From positions 248,001 through 312,000 of the forward strand of contig JASANH010001722.1 of NCBI GenBank assembly GCA_030248295.1: a stretch of DNA of 64,000 bases. The letters run 5' to 3'. The notes below the pieces were generated by a model that was given only the letters and a program-made list of their open reading frames with translations, was not told where the DNA came from and ran no database searches. A program made the translations under genes and the position numbers. Positions within the stretch are counted from its first letter, which is position 1, and every line of letters starts with the position of its first letter. Origin of the DNA: Mesodorylaimus sp. YZB2_4 (Eukaryota; Nematoda; Enoplea; Dorylaimida; Dorylaimidae). This document shows positions 14,001 through 25,545 of this stretch, in pieces.

Positions 14001-16071
14001 ATATTTGCTGTACGACACGCTCGACAAATTTTTAGGTTTCGAGACTTGCTATAAATCCAACGAAGATTATGTTCTTGAATGTAATAAGTCGTGTCAAAGT
14101 CGTTTAATGGCCCGCAACAACAGCAGCGGCTTGTATTTACCATCGAATTTGACTTTTTCGAACGCGTCCATAAATTCAACAATCAGTGGGTACCTGCAAG
14201 ATTCTGGATCCTATGACGGAGAGGAGTGCCATAGGGAGAACAGCATATTATATATTTTACTGATGGCCGGAACCCTCTGGCTAGGTTTATTCTTATATAA
14301 CTTCCGAAAAACGTGGGTTAATTCTTTTAATTTGAAATATTGGTCTATGAGCTTGAGCTTTTTCAGCCCGTATCTTACACGAGCCAAGAGAGAGATTCTG
14401 GCTGACTATGCAATGCCAGTAGCAGTCATCGCCATGTCGTGCACTGGAGCGTATTGTTTTCAAGATATAAAAGGTAATATATAAACTTTTTCTATCATAT
14501 ACGCGTATATGAAAAAAATTGATGACCTTTACTTGTTTCAGTCGAGAGATTCGAGTACAACGCAACAGCTCCAGTCGGAGTGATAGCTGAAATATGGAAG
14601 CTCGAACCGACAGCTGTGTTTGCCAGCATGGGTTTGGGATTTTGTTTATCGTTTCTGTTCTTTATTGACCAAAATTTGACATCGGCCATAGTCAATAATC
14701 AGCAGAATAAGTGAGTCTAACTAATTAAGTGAGTAAATGAATTATCTTCATTCATTAATTTATGAAGATTGCGGAAAGGATCAGCTACGCATTTTGACTT
14801 ATTTGTGGTGGCTATATTAAATATGTTCTTATCCCTATTGGGTTTACCATGGATGCACGCAGCCTTGCCTCATTCACCATTACATCTTCGCGCATTAGCT
14901 GATGTCGAAGAACGTGCTTCCCAAGGACACGTTTTGGAAGTGTAAGTAGATTTTTTATGGTTGCATATATAAGCGCAGCACTGAATATCTGGAAAATACT
15001 GACATCAGAAAGTTTGATCATCTGATATATGTATATATATATGTGTAGTAGCACGGGTTCATCACAGGCGCATGCATATAGCAGCTTTTCCATACATACA
15101 CACTCATCACCATTTGTTTTGATTTCAGGATCACATATGTCAGAGAAACGCGGGTAGCTGCAATTATAGCAAATGCTCTGATCTTACTCTCGGCATTATT
15201 CATGCTACCAGTCCCACTGAATTTTATTCCGCGCTCAGTACTAGACGGCTTATTCCTGTATATGGCTGTCACCTCTGTGCACGGAAACGAGATGTTCGAA
15301 CGGGTTCTCTTATTACTGACTGAACAGGTGCTATATTAATATATCCTTCGCAAAAATCAGGCGCATAACTCATGTTTTTCAGGCTGCATATCCGCCTACG
15401 CATTATATTCGACGAGTACCGCAGCGAAAAATTCATTTGTTTACTTGTTGTCAGATTATTCAATTAGTTTTATTATGTACCGTTGGTTTTTTTCCGTGGC
15501 CATATATTGAAATGGTGTTCCCCATCGTTGTGTTCTTCTTCTTGCCAATCAGGTAATAACTAAAATATTTCTTTTAGTTATTCAAAGAGAATTTTAAAAA
15601 AAGTTTTTCAATGAATCAGATATTTTAATCACTTGATATATGCTGCATAGTTATATTGATAGAGTCAATATATAACATATTCAGCATATTAATTCATTCA
15701 ACATAATCGTATAGTTAATATTTGAATATATCTTATAAAGTCAACATATTGATATATTTAATACATCAATATATTTGGTGAATAAAAATTCCAATATAAA
15801 TAATTTCCAAATATATCAAAAATCCAACGTATATTATTATATTGTTGAAATATATCGAAAATATGGGAGTTCAAAAACAGATATATATATATGTACATAT
15901 ATACAGTATATATAATATAATATACTGTAATGTATTAATCAAGCAGGCAAACTTTTCTGTCGAAGTAAGTAGAGCCCATCTTTGATGACATGTGCTGTAT
16001 TTTTCAGACACGTACTTATACCTCGCATGATCGACTACAAGTACCTGGATGCCCTCGATGGACGCCACTAA
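8026..16071 (+). CDS. SLC4A11-like bicarbonate-transporter-family membrane protein
   Basis: An SLC4-family transporter closest to vertebrate SLC4A11 (BTR1/NaBC1), a plasma-membrane protein of borate, H+/OH- and water transport. Exons: 8026-8136 (less sure), 8232-8394, 10498-10586, 10672-10762, 11925-12048, 12104-12310, 12358-12445, 12507-12629, 13196-13309, 13369-13575, 14036-14473, 14542-14710, 14768-14941, 15129-15327, 15383-15552, 16008-16071. All junctions are GT-AG and in phase, giving about 805 residues from 8232. The cytoplasmic domain shows [17 protein letters not shown] and [14 protein letters not shown]. The membrane domain follows [14 protein letters not shown], with [23 protein letters not shown] and [15 protein letters not shown]. 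The large extracellular loop (exon at 14036) has clustered sequons NSS, NLT, NAS and NST. The tail is [10 protein letters not shown]. The start codon is unresolved: it lies in the 5482-7132 exon or in an unseen short exon. An AATAAA follows at 16492. Confidence 0.93.
8725..8792. repeat. AT-dinucleotide microsatellite
   Basis: Imperfect (TA)n tract in the second intron of the SLC4A11-like gene. A similar tract lies at about 9968-10075 on the other side of the repeat block. Confidence 0.8.
8800..9960. repeat. Repeat block with short direct repeats and a tRNA-like segment, inside an intron
   Basis: The intron 8395-10497 holds two similar stretches with CAAATTTTCGCGGT, near 8845 and 9918. They bracket a GC-richer block. 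Inside, at about 9029-9047, is a TGGTGTAGCGGTGAAAGGC segment that resembles a tRNA A box, followed about 40 bases later by a weak B-box-like GGATTTAACTC. This looks like a tRNA-derived SINE within a larger repeat. AT arrays flank the block on both sides. Confidence 0.4.
12838..13130. repeat. Imperfect TA/TG-rich microsatellite
   Basis: Mixed ATATAT and GTGTAT repeats fill most of the 12630-13195 intron. Open frames read through it on both strands are compositional artefacts. Confidence 0.8.
13695..13880. repeat. AT-rich microsatellite in intron
   Basis: (TA)n and TTTTTATA-type repeats in the 13576-14035 intron of the SLC4A11-like gene. Confidence 0.7.
15620..15925. repeat. Degenerate ATATTGA/CAATATAT repeat in last intron
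   Basis: The last intron of the SLC4A11-like gene (15553-16007) holds many spaced copies of short words such as TCAATATAT and AACATATT, a different composition from the plain (TA)n arrays elsewhere. It ends in a (TA)n run near 15881-15925. Confidence 0.6.
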
Positions 16072-17104
16072 CAACCACAAACCTGAACCCTGACCATTTC
16101 AAAGACACAAGAAGGGCACTGTCCCTACAGCTACTGGCATCTGTCAAGAGTGCTATCCTGAGCCATTCATAGCCAGCACAAAGGTTTAGAAGTGAAGTTC
16201 TCAAATGAAAGTATGGTTTCAATTAATGCGTCCTATAAGCGTCATTGGCTACAGAGCAATAGAAAATATTTTCATGATACCCCACCTAAAAAAATTTCGG
16301 TCATACTTCTGTGTTAGATAGATGTAACTGATTGTAAAAATGTTTGTGCCCCTAGCAATACTACGATACGCTGTGGTGCAACGATGGTCTGTAATTTTTT
16401 TGTCGTGTCAACAATTATTGGTGTTCTGATTAAAAAAATTGTTGAAAATCTTTTTCATGGCTTGGTTGTGCAGTGTATCTGATAATGAGACAATAAATAT
16501 TTTTAGTCGTGTCTTTCACTCGAAACATCTTTTTTGCATGACTCAAGCAAAACAACCTGAAACTAATTTGCATTAGCAGCTGTCTTACTCTAAAATTTTC
16601 GAACAATCACACATGCCAACACACATGCCGAAAATGTCTACAAGGCAATTATCTCGAAATTAAATGAGTTCGAGTGCATTTGAAGCATCTAAAATGCTCT
16701 GTGGGAACGGAAAGAACGTTTCCCACATTTGTACATGCTTGCGATGGATTCTGTTACGCCAAAAATGCACCAAAAAATTAGAGATTACCATAGATGTTTG
16801 TTTAATGGAAACAGATTCGTTTTTTGTGACGCAAATGTTTCCAATGTATTTGCTCGTTTGTGTCAGAGCGCTGCACCCGCTTTCTAAAACTCCTGATCTA
16901 GGCAGTAAAGCTGGCTTTGCAAAGGAAGGGTTCCTAGTGATAACTAACACTTTGCTAAGCCTGCTCAATTTCTCTGTCAGTGCAGCAGCTCCACGAAGGC
17001 CTACCTACAAAGCGGTGGGCTCAAAGTAGCCATGGCAACAGTCTAAACTCACCATTCGATGTGACAATTGTCCTAAAGCTGTGCTTTCTCTCCAGTCGCG
17101 GACC
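16072..17104. other. Intergenic spacer between SLC4A11-like gene and next gene
   Basis: The 3' flank of the transporter has AATAAA at 16492-16497, a plausible poly(A) signal. An open frame at 16664-17029 has no splice support or recognisable motif. The region ends with a pyrimidine-rich acceptor (TTTCTCTCCAG) just before the next gene's ATG. Confidence 0.5.
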
Positions 17105-20036
17105 ATGAGTCGATCACGACAATCAAATATTATCAATTTTAGTACTAAAGCCTTATTAGGCAGTGAAAACACTCCAGCTCCTATTCGACCACTGACCACT
17201 GTCCAGCCAGAAAACACGCGTCCGTTTGCTGCTGCTGCCAACGTCCAAGCATATTTGGCGAATCTACAAGCCAAGGTCAGAGGTGCCGAAAAGAAAGAGT
17301 CTGCGTCGTCATCGTCAAATGGAAGTGAAGTTTTGAAAAAGCGTAGCCGATCGAATGACCCTGGCAGATCTGCCAGTGTTGGTGTTGCCAGAAACAAGAG
17401 CTCTTCTGAGGAAACAGCGACAGAGGACTCGATTCAAGATGAATCAACTAGTTTCAGCTCGAAGAACGTCGAAAAGGAGCGTAGTTCTGGGGTACCGCTA
17501 AAGAAGGAGCAGGATCCGGAATCTGAAGGAGACTATGACTCCATCAGTAAGTGACTCATGGCATGTCATGACTTATCGCAAACACTGTCTTTTTCTGTCA
17601 GAATGCCGATGAGCTAGTGGAAAACATTTTTCAGGATGCTCCGGGTTCAGAGTTCCTAAGTTTTTTTGCACTTCCAGAAAAAACAATACCAGCAGGAAAA
17701 ATGCTACAAACGCAGAAAAATTGTAACCTCCAAAATGTTGCATATCTAGAAGAAAAGCGCTGAAATTAAAAAACTCAGCGTGAAATTGACTCGTACATAG
17801 AAGCCGTAGGTAGCAACCAGCAAAAGGAGAATCAAATATTCCTACATAAAAACTCATGTCAGCAGGAAAAAGTAACCTTTTTCGCTACGTTAGTTTAGAA
17901 TTAGAGCGAAAAATCAAAAAAGAACAAAGAAAAATGTTTTCTGGTTGAAATTTAGATTAACGCAGGGGGTGTGATTATTTCAGGCACCATTTTCAATGTC
18001 AGAAATCTATCCGAAATCGCTTCCGAATCATCTGTGCACAGCATCTCACCAGCTCAGGAAGCCGTCTCGCTCCAAAAATCTCAAATATCTGGTCGCCAGA
18101 TATCTGGGAATCAAGTTCACGAAAGTTCAAGTGAGCAACGTTTTCTGCGGCTTTAATTACCCTGATTAATACAGTAATTATTTTGCAGCTTCAAGTGAAA
18201 ACATTTGCAGTTTTGGTTCCTTAGATGTGCCAACAGAAATCGAAATCCCAAAATCGAGCTCCCCAATCAAAACTTTGAGCAAAAACACTTCGAAAGACGG
18301 CAGTACCATCAACCTGAGTTTGGATGAATATCAAACACCAATCGCGTCTGTCATCGAGGCCAGCTCAGGCTCAGTCAAAAAAGTCGACAGTCAACATAGT
18401 GAAGGCACTGAAAGCGAAACTGAGCGGGGTTATGAATCTGATTTTGAAGATATTGAATCAGAAGAAGACCAGGAATCAGTGAAAACTGACGAAAAAAGCG
18501 ATCAGCAAGGTGCTAGCCTGACGACTTCAAGTTATGAGCCTAAAATAACTGAAGTAAAACCAGCTAAAGCGAAAACAGAAATTCAACGCCTTGATAGGGC
18601 TGTGCAAAAACCGTTTACATCTTCGGTAGCGCGAGGAATCCAGACTGATGCTTATCCGCCAGCAATATTGTCAGTGGCTGAATATTTTCATGGTGACTGG
18701 CATCGAGGAACTGCTGCCACATCTTCCTCTCATCCAGTATACGATGCGACTGTGGCTCTTGGAAATTTAAAGCATAGTAAGTGAAACATTTAATTAAAAT
18801 CTGCTTTTTTCGCCGGTAAAAAATTTATATCTGGGACTCATGTTTACCAGGCGGGTGAAATCAAGAGGAAGCAGTCTCTTGACGATCGAAGAGTAGCAAG
18901 ACTATAGCAGCCAGAAACCACCCACTGCACAGAACCAGCTATAGTGGCACGGGGGCAACTTCGAGGAAGATGAGGTGGCCCCCAAAAAAAATAAGGGCTG
19001 GCACACATCGTTTTGCCAAGATCCGTATCCCTGTCATCAAAACTGCGAAAATCGAATTTTCCGACAAAGTTGAATTGCACGCACTTCGCGCGTTTTCGTT
19101 TTTGATGCGCAGGCAGCACTTCATACTGTAGCCGGAACGATTTTCAGTAAAATTTGTAAAAAAAACGAGGTGGCAACTATTTTTCCAAAAACACTGAAAA
19201 CAATTGATTTTGACGAAAAAACAGCGGTTACAGTATGACCTCTGCCTGCGCATCGAAGTCGAAAACGCGAAGTGCGTGTAATTAGATTTACATGTGCGTG
19301 CAAAAATCGGTTTTCGTATTTTTAAAAAACGGGGATACAGATCTGAGCAAAACGAAGTTTGCCAACCTTATTTTACAGGGTGGCACATATCACAGCATAT
19401 TCACTCTCTTCAAGGCCACTCCTCCATTCGTGCTACGACACTCTAGAATCGATGTTGGAATATCGAAAAAAGTGTGATTGAGATTAGCGCTCACGCTCCT
19501 TGCGGGTAGCCCAAACTTTTTGTCTTGGTCCAATCCATCGTTCTGCTAACTCAAGGACGGCGCACAACTTTTAAATCCTCAACAATTCTGGTCAAATTTT
19601 GTGCTGCAAAACGATACAATGTTCGGCATGGATCGATGAAACTGGAGACAGTAGGGAAGCTTTTAAAAAAGCAATCTTTTTAATGATTTAGCCACAAATC
19701 GCTCGGTGCGCACATTACGTTGCCGGAAACTGTATCGTTTCACAATGAAAAATATGACTGGAAATTAGCGGGAATTTAAAAGTAGTGCGCCGTCTTCGAG
19801 TTATTGGAACGATCAAAGCCGAACTTCTTATTCGTGTCTTATACTGTTGTCTTGCAGCTGTCCATCCGACCGCTGTTCAAAATCGATTGATCGTCTCAGT
19901 ACTAGAAGCTCATTTGCATTGCATTCGAACATTCGCTGAAAACCAAAAGGCCATTTATGATCATTGGAATGATATTCTAAACGAACACAAGAATCTGCGA
20001 GCTAAAACCGGATATCACAAAAAGAAACAACAATAA
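17105..20036 (+). CDS. Disordered protein, possible C19orf44/DUF4614-like
   Basis: Four exons join in phase: 17105-17546, 17984-18130, 18189-18776 and 19858-20036, giving 451 residues. The ATG is nine bases after a TTTCTCTCCAG acceptor with no upstream exon in sight, suggesting trans-splicing or a 5'UTR intron. The first 300 residues are Ser/Glu/Lys-rich and disordered, with an acidic stretch around RGYESDFEDIESEEDQES. The end has a GIQTDAYPPA motif followed by a predicted helical tail (about 60 residues, ending KKKQQ). That order, an acidic YESDFE segment, a GxQTD motif and a C-terminal helix, recalls vertebrate C19orf44 (DUF4614). I rely on memory of that family and the match is weak, so the gene structure is much surer than the name. 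An AATAAA lies at 20265. Confidence 0.7.
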
Positions 20037-20734
20037 TGTTAATCGTTTGAATTTCAGCTGCTTTTTGAATTGTACAGTAGCCCGGATAGGATTACTGCAC
20101 AAAATGTGAGTTCCTTCGCATCCGTGACGAGTTTAGTCAACACCATGCGTGCTCTGTTTCAAAAACAACTATGCACATCACTTTACTTCTGAGAATATCA
20201 CAAAGTAACGTCATAATTTGCGCGCGAAATTCAAATGCGCTGTCTTTTTGGTAGACAAAGCATCAATAAAAAAATTAATGGAGAAATGTCTTTCTGAGAT
20301 GCTTGCTACTCTGAAGCGCATTTTCTTTAGAGAGTTTAGGCCACCAATGGCGCGAAATTTGGAAACCTGGTATTATTATCTACTTCTGGCGCGAAACTTA
20401 AAATCCTGAATAATCTATGATATTATTCCATTATTTCGTGTGTGTGTCTTCATGTTAGTCCCCGCTTTCTGGCAGACAATGGACTCGCGTTACACACGGG
20501 AGCGGGCAGTTCAAATTTGAACATGCTTTCTGGCATTCAGTAATTTATCATGTTCGGGAACACATTGAAAGTGTCGTGACTAAATTTTTTTAACACAATT
20601 ATCAGGACTAACCACAGGGTCAGAGTGTCGTCGTACCACATTTGAAGTGATAGAAAGTGTACCGTATCTCAACTTCATCCTGATGTATTCAAACTGGTTG
20701 AGTAAGATGGAAGCAAGTTATTCATATTTAGCAA

Positions 20735-21055
20735 AGCGATCAATTAGCGATCGAAGTGATCAGTGGGTGATTAAAGATCAATGGGTGGAGAAAGCGATCC
20801 GAGTGGTTTGTAAAGTGATCAATGAGTGAGGGATCAGTGAGTGATCAGAGTGATCAATGATTGATCAGTGAGTGATCAGAGTGATCAATGATTGATCAGT
20901 GAGTGATCAGAGTGATCAATGATTGATCAGTGAGTGATCAGAGTGATCAATGATTGATCAGTGAGTGATCAGTATTTGATCAGTGAGTGATCAGAATGAT
21001 CAGGAAGTGATTGAAGTTATCAAAGTCATTAATGAGTCATCGAATTGATCAGTGA
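20735..21055. repeat. GATC-rich minisatellite, 31-bp period
   Basis: The core at about 20831-20985 holds four to five nearly identical 31-bp units, starting TGATCAGTGAGTGATC and ending GTGATCAATGAT. Each unit is made of three 10-11-bp sub-units centred on TGATCA. Diverged GATC-spaced copies extend to about 20735 on the left and 21055 on the right. The core has GATC roughly every ten bases. Confidence 0.9.
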
Positions 21056-22407
21056 GGATGAAAGCGGACAGAAGACCAGATTTAGATCTTTTAGATTCAT
21101 TGAAATTAATATGGGAATATGTGTGCCGAATTCAGATATCGTTGCGTGTGATGTAAAAGCAAATGCATGAAAGGCAGTGCTTTATTCAGGCTATTCCGAG
21201 TCATGCAACTAGGACAAAATTGGGGCAGTTGAGGTCAACGACGAGGCCATGAAACAGATGATGTACCCAACAGAATTCTTGAATTCACTTAACCTCACAG
21301 GCTCGCCCCTCTCGAATGAGCCTGAAAAAGGGGGCCATCAGGAATACTGATCAGGAACCTGTGTTTTGCGGGCGGGCTTTGCAATGGAACGCGTCTGATC
21401 ATCATTGCCACTCATAATCAGCCAAGGGTTCTGGGTAAATATGGCCAGGTGTGTATCGTCGTACTGTCCTTTTTATTCCTAGAATCCGTCTAAACACGGA
21501 AGACGATGCAAGTCTATCTTCCAATCCTTGTCAGCAACAGCTCCCGGTCAAACTGGCCGACGCTATGACCATATCCAAGGCCCAGGGGCAGACGTAGGAC
21601 GAAGTCGGTCTTTTTCTGAGGCGTCCAGTTTTTACTCATGGGAAGCTGTGCCATGCAACGGAAGGTTGGCAATGAAACCATGGCTTATAACATCGTCTTC
21701 AACACAGAAATGTCAGAAAGTAACACAGCATCTATGGATAAATTGAATTTGTGTTTTCATACCTGCTACTGTCTAAGTTTGAATGGCACTTCTGATTGGA
21801 ATGTCTACTACTGTTTTTTAAGTTTGGTTGGGTTTTTTTAAGGAGAATCATGTTGTTAACGGGTGCTGAACATGTCAAATAGAAAACTGTAAGTGACTTT
21901 AACAAGGCGAATAAATTCAATAAGCCCGCAATAAAAAATTCAAAAAACCAAAAGTGCCCGCCGCTGAGTGGGGAGCAAATGTGTGAGCTGCCGCTGAAAG
22001 GGAAAAGTAACTTCAAATTGAAGCAGTTCTTGCAAGGAATGGTCATTACATTGTTACTACAAACAGTCGCCTAGGCATGATGTCAGAGTCATTTTGCATC
22101 AATTCTTAAGAAACTTAAAAGCGAGCAACTAGAAAATGCGAGCTGAGCGAGCCATTTTCTAGTTATTGGATATTTCTAGCCTAAAATTTAAAACAATGGC
22201 GCTTGCCATAGACTTGTCATATGTCATGATAATAGCAGCACAAAAACACAAGCAAAACTAGAATACATCACATGTGTAAGCCACAGTGGCACACTGTACT
22301 ATTTTTGGAGAAAAATCTTTACCATCAATCGTTTCAACTTCTCCTTGGAATAGTCACCAAAATTTCGAAATAACTTACGACTCAAAAAAGTTGTGGTATC
22401 CTCCAAT
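21056..22407. other. Intergenic, no gene recognised
   Basis: I found no exon with splice support. Open frames at 21528-21841 are short and lack motifs. Confidence 0.4.
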
Positions 22408-23385
22408 TTACGCGACATAGTTTTTTTGTTCAATCTCCACGCATCGCTCCTGTTTCTCCAAAAAATATTTCACCAAAAATACGATGAGTTGTGCGACTGT
22501 CATCAAAGTGCCTCCGACAAATAATCCCAACGTGCCGTCAACATTGCTAATAAACCTTATGAAACTGTAAGTATTCATTCCAGTAACAGTTTATATACCC
22601 TCTTCAAACACCGAGTAGTGATCGATAAATACTTCAATAAATGATGCTTGATTGATATTATTTTTCACATATTTTGTCAAAGTCGACTTTAACCCGACAC
22701 CGTTTAAGCCGGCACTGTAGTACGAGGGTTAAGCTTTCTTTTTGCCATTGCAATGTTACTTGATAAATTGTACGATTGCATTGCTGCGGAGATTTTTGTG
22801 AGCAAAAATCTCTCTCCGCAGTTGTTAATTGAACATTGATAAGAGTGAAAGAAATATTCGAAAAACCAATGTAATGACAATAATCAGTAGGATCAAGAAA
22901 TCTAACATTTTTAGCTGGTTTCAACCAAAAAACTTCACAGTTGAAACAAGATTTATAAACTTCGTTTTGACAGCAGTTTTGGTTGCGGTCCAAGTCAAAT
23001 CAGCCGAGCCAAATGTGTAAGAAAAACATATTCCGTCCCAGAACACTTCTTCTGCCAGTGCCTCATTTTTACCAGTCACATAGACGGCATTGGTCAGATT
23101 GGAAAATTTATTCAAATTATAAACAATTGGCAAGTCGATAGCTAAAGCGCTGTAGAAAGATGAAAGTGAGGAAAAGTTATGCGAGTAAAAGTAATCCAAA
23201 AATTCGAAACGAGATTTTGTGATGTTATTGGTTTCAATTCCGTTCATTTCCTGAAAATAACCTAGCGAATATTCCAAGGCGCTGGGAGTTATGCCTAGGG
23301 ATAGTGCTTTCTCTGTGTCAATCCACGAGACAGGACAGATAAGAATTAGTGGGTAATGATAGACACCAGAAAGACGCAGCTTGAC
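22408..23385 (-). pseudogene. DEG/ENaC (degenerin/epithelial sodium channel) family gene, broken
   Basis: Minus-strand remnant of a degenerin-type cation channel. The 5' part starts after an acceptor at 23385 and shows the start of the extracellular domain, with a YPLILICP motif (the family's FPxxxxC region), KALSLG, and later WDGICFSYTF. A cysteine motif (CSQKSPQQC) follows, then a SFIEVFIDHYSVFEE segment. The end has SFIRFISNVDG and GTLGLFVGGTLMTVAQL, the pre-TM2 and TM2 pore region, with a basic tail and a stop at 22408. The pore has GGT where the family usually has GxS. Breaks: the frame shifts near 22925, again near 22730, and an in-frame TAA lies near 22586 just before TM2. Much of the cysteine-rich domain and all of TM1 are missing. 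An assembly error could explain one break but hardly all. Confidence 0.6.
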
Positions 23386-23774
23386 CTGGAGTCAGTAAGA
23401 AAATCAAATTTCTTGGAAATTTTTTAATGCGAGCAAACCTTAGAGCAGGTTTGACAGTGTATCGCTTTATTTCGAGGTGGTGTTCTTAAATACTTGCATG
23501 AGTCAAGAGCGCTCAAGACAGCAAAAAGTCCAGGTCATTAGCCGTAGCATGAACGTTGCCTGGCCTTGCACATACTGCATATAACCGTCGACTAGGAACG
23601 ATATTTTAATTGGAAGGTGTTTAGATACATGTACAAAGTAATGTGCATTGATAATGTTCCTTATTAATTTAAATGTTTCTCAAACTAACGATATTAGGGT
23701 GAATTTGAAAAAAAAATTGACAAAGATTGATTTCGTACGAATCTACATATGCACTTTCATATAAAGAGAAATTT

Positions 23775-24245
23775 ATTATGTTTTTATATATAGATATATA
23801 TTCGTGAAGATATTTAAGTATATTTAGATACATGTATAAATGTGTGCATATAAAAAAATATATATATACTACACACACATATATACAGTATATATATGTG
23901 TGTGAAAAATATAAACAGTATATTGATTTATGTATGTACTTTTTAGTGCCGCATATGTATACACAGTGTAATGCTTTTCCAATCACCGCACGGGTTGAGA
24001 GCATTCCAGACAACAAGAAGTCCATGTCACTGCAACTGTAGCATGAACATTGCCTGACACTGTGTTTCATATATCTGTCGGCTGGACAAAACAGATTATA
24101 TATATATAATATATATATATATATATGTATATGTGTGTGTATGAAATATATATATACATGTATATATGTATATATGTACATATATATGAATGTGTGTATT
24201 TATTGTTTATACAGGATATACATATATACAAACGTATACATAATA
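23775..24245. repeat. TA/TG microsatellite block
   Basis: Long imperfect (TA)n and (TATG)n tracts separated by a unique segment at about 23940-24090. Open frames rich in Tyr, Ile and His across it are artefacts. Confidence 0.8.
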
Positions 24246-24398
24246 ATACCCACTACGAAAAGGGTATTATTATATTGGGAAAACGCTCTGGGTACTTATG
24301 AGACACACAGTCAACGTGGAGTACATTGGATCATGTCATATAATACCACATCCTCCTGTAGGTTGTCTGCGTGCAATGGAGGGTGTGTGTGCTTTTTT

Positions 24399-24880
24399 AA
24401 AGGGTAGCTGCAGTGTTACATTTTACTGTGGGTGGACCCTGTTATCCCTGTGGTCCAAGAGCAACTATAAACAAACACAGAGGAGTCCGCTTAATCGCTC
24501 TCCAGAGGTCGGTTTCACAGTCACCTGGAAATTTCAGCTTGATAATGCCTTCTGTTTTATATCTGCTTGACGATGAAACAATCTACAGTGCATGCAGTGC
24601 AATCGGCATTCCAAAATGCAGACTACCAATGCGCGCTGCATAGTCTTAAGGAATGACCATTTTCTGCTATCACCTCAGGCCACGTTCACTGTCTGGTAGA
24701 GTCAAGTCACAATGATGCAGGTAGGATAAGGCATAGGTCAGGACATGTCCCAGGTGACTGAAACCGACCTCTAGAGCTCAGCTGAGGGGACTCCTATGTG
24801 TTTGTTTATAGCAGCTCTTGGACCCCAGGGACAACAAGGTCCACCCACAGTAAAATGTGACACTGCAGCTATGAGTTGTG
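24399..24880. repeat. Fold-back element with ~130-bp inverted arms
   Basis: The left arm 24399-24530 contains ACATTTTACTGTGGGTGGAC and CACAGTCACCTGG. It is matched in reverse complement by 24747-24880 (CCAGGTGACTG and GTCCACCCACAGTAAAATGT). The arms are about 85% identical by eye and are separated by roughly 215 bp. No open frame suggests a transposase, so it is probably non-autonomous. Confidence 0.75.
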
Positions 24881-25545
24881 TAGTTATGCGTGTGCACCAA
24901 AGCTGCTGTTTGACACTACGGCGGGAACCCGCCAGGCGGGGATACCTGGCTACTATTCTTGCCTGCGGTCGGGAAACAAATCCGTTTGACCATATCTTCG
25001 AAGAAAGTGACAATTTTTTTATGCAGCAATCGCAAGTGTCACGTGGACTCGCAACGTGAGAATGTGACGTTACATCCCGTCTAAAATTCTAACCATACGG
25101 TGCAGTATTTCTCACCCGCTGAAATCACTAGCCTTACGCCACAAATTCCAGGCTAACTCAGCAGATGTCTTTAGGTGCACGTACTAGTACGAAATAGCGC
25201 TCAGCCTTTTAAAAACTGGTGAAGTATTCATACAGAAACCCCACGCAGTCGACACCAGAGGGGTGTATAGCGTCTCCATGATAATTGAGGTTGCTAATTC
25301 TCATAGGCCCAAGTAATATTTCATATTTCAATCAGCGTCAAGTGATATTTCGAGTTGAAAAATGCTACTTCTTTAAAAGGCAGGTAACCCAACTGATGCA
25401 CATTTGGAAACAGTCAGATGTGTTTGACAGTGCGCAAAGAAGAAGCAGTGTGTGCTGTGTTTCTCTGCACGCACCCCGCGTGTACAGTATCTCGCTTTGA
25501 TTGTACACTGCAAATGTTCCGTGAGAGGATAGAGGGTCACAAAAA

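Larger units (their letters stand above)
23386..25545. other. Intergenic repeat-rich region
   Basis: No gene recognised. It contains an AT/GT microsatellite block (23775-24245) and a fold-back element (24399-24880). I searched 23400-23700 on the minus strand for the missing first membrane segment of the degenerin remnant and did not find it. Confidence 0.5.

Noticed and set aside
16664-17029. 121-codon open frame between two genes
   Set aside because: No acceptor, donor or recognisable motif fits it, and it ends inside the probable promoter or trans-splice region of the next gene.
20735-21055. CRISPR array
   Set aside because: The repeats are contiguous with no unique spacers, the unit is built of smaller sub-repeats, and the context is animal genomic DNA. 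It is a minisatellite.
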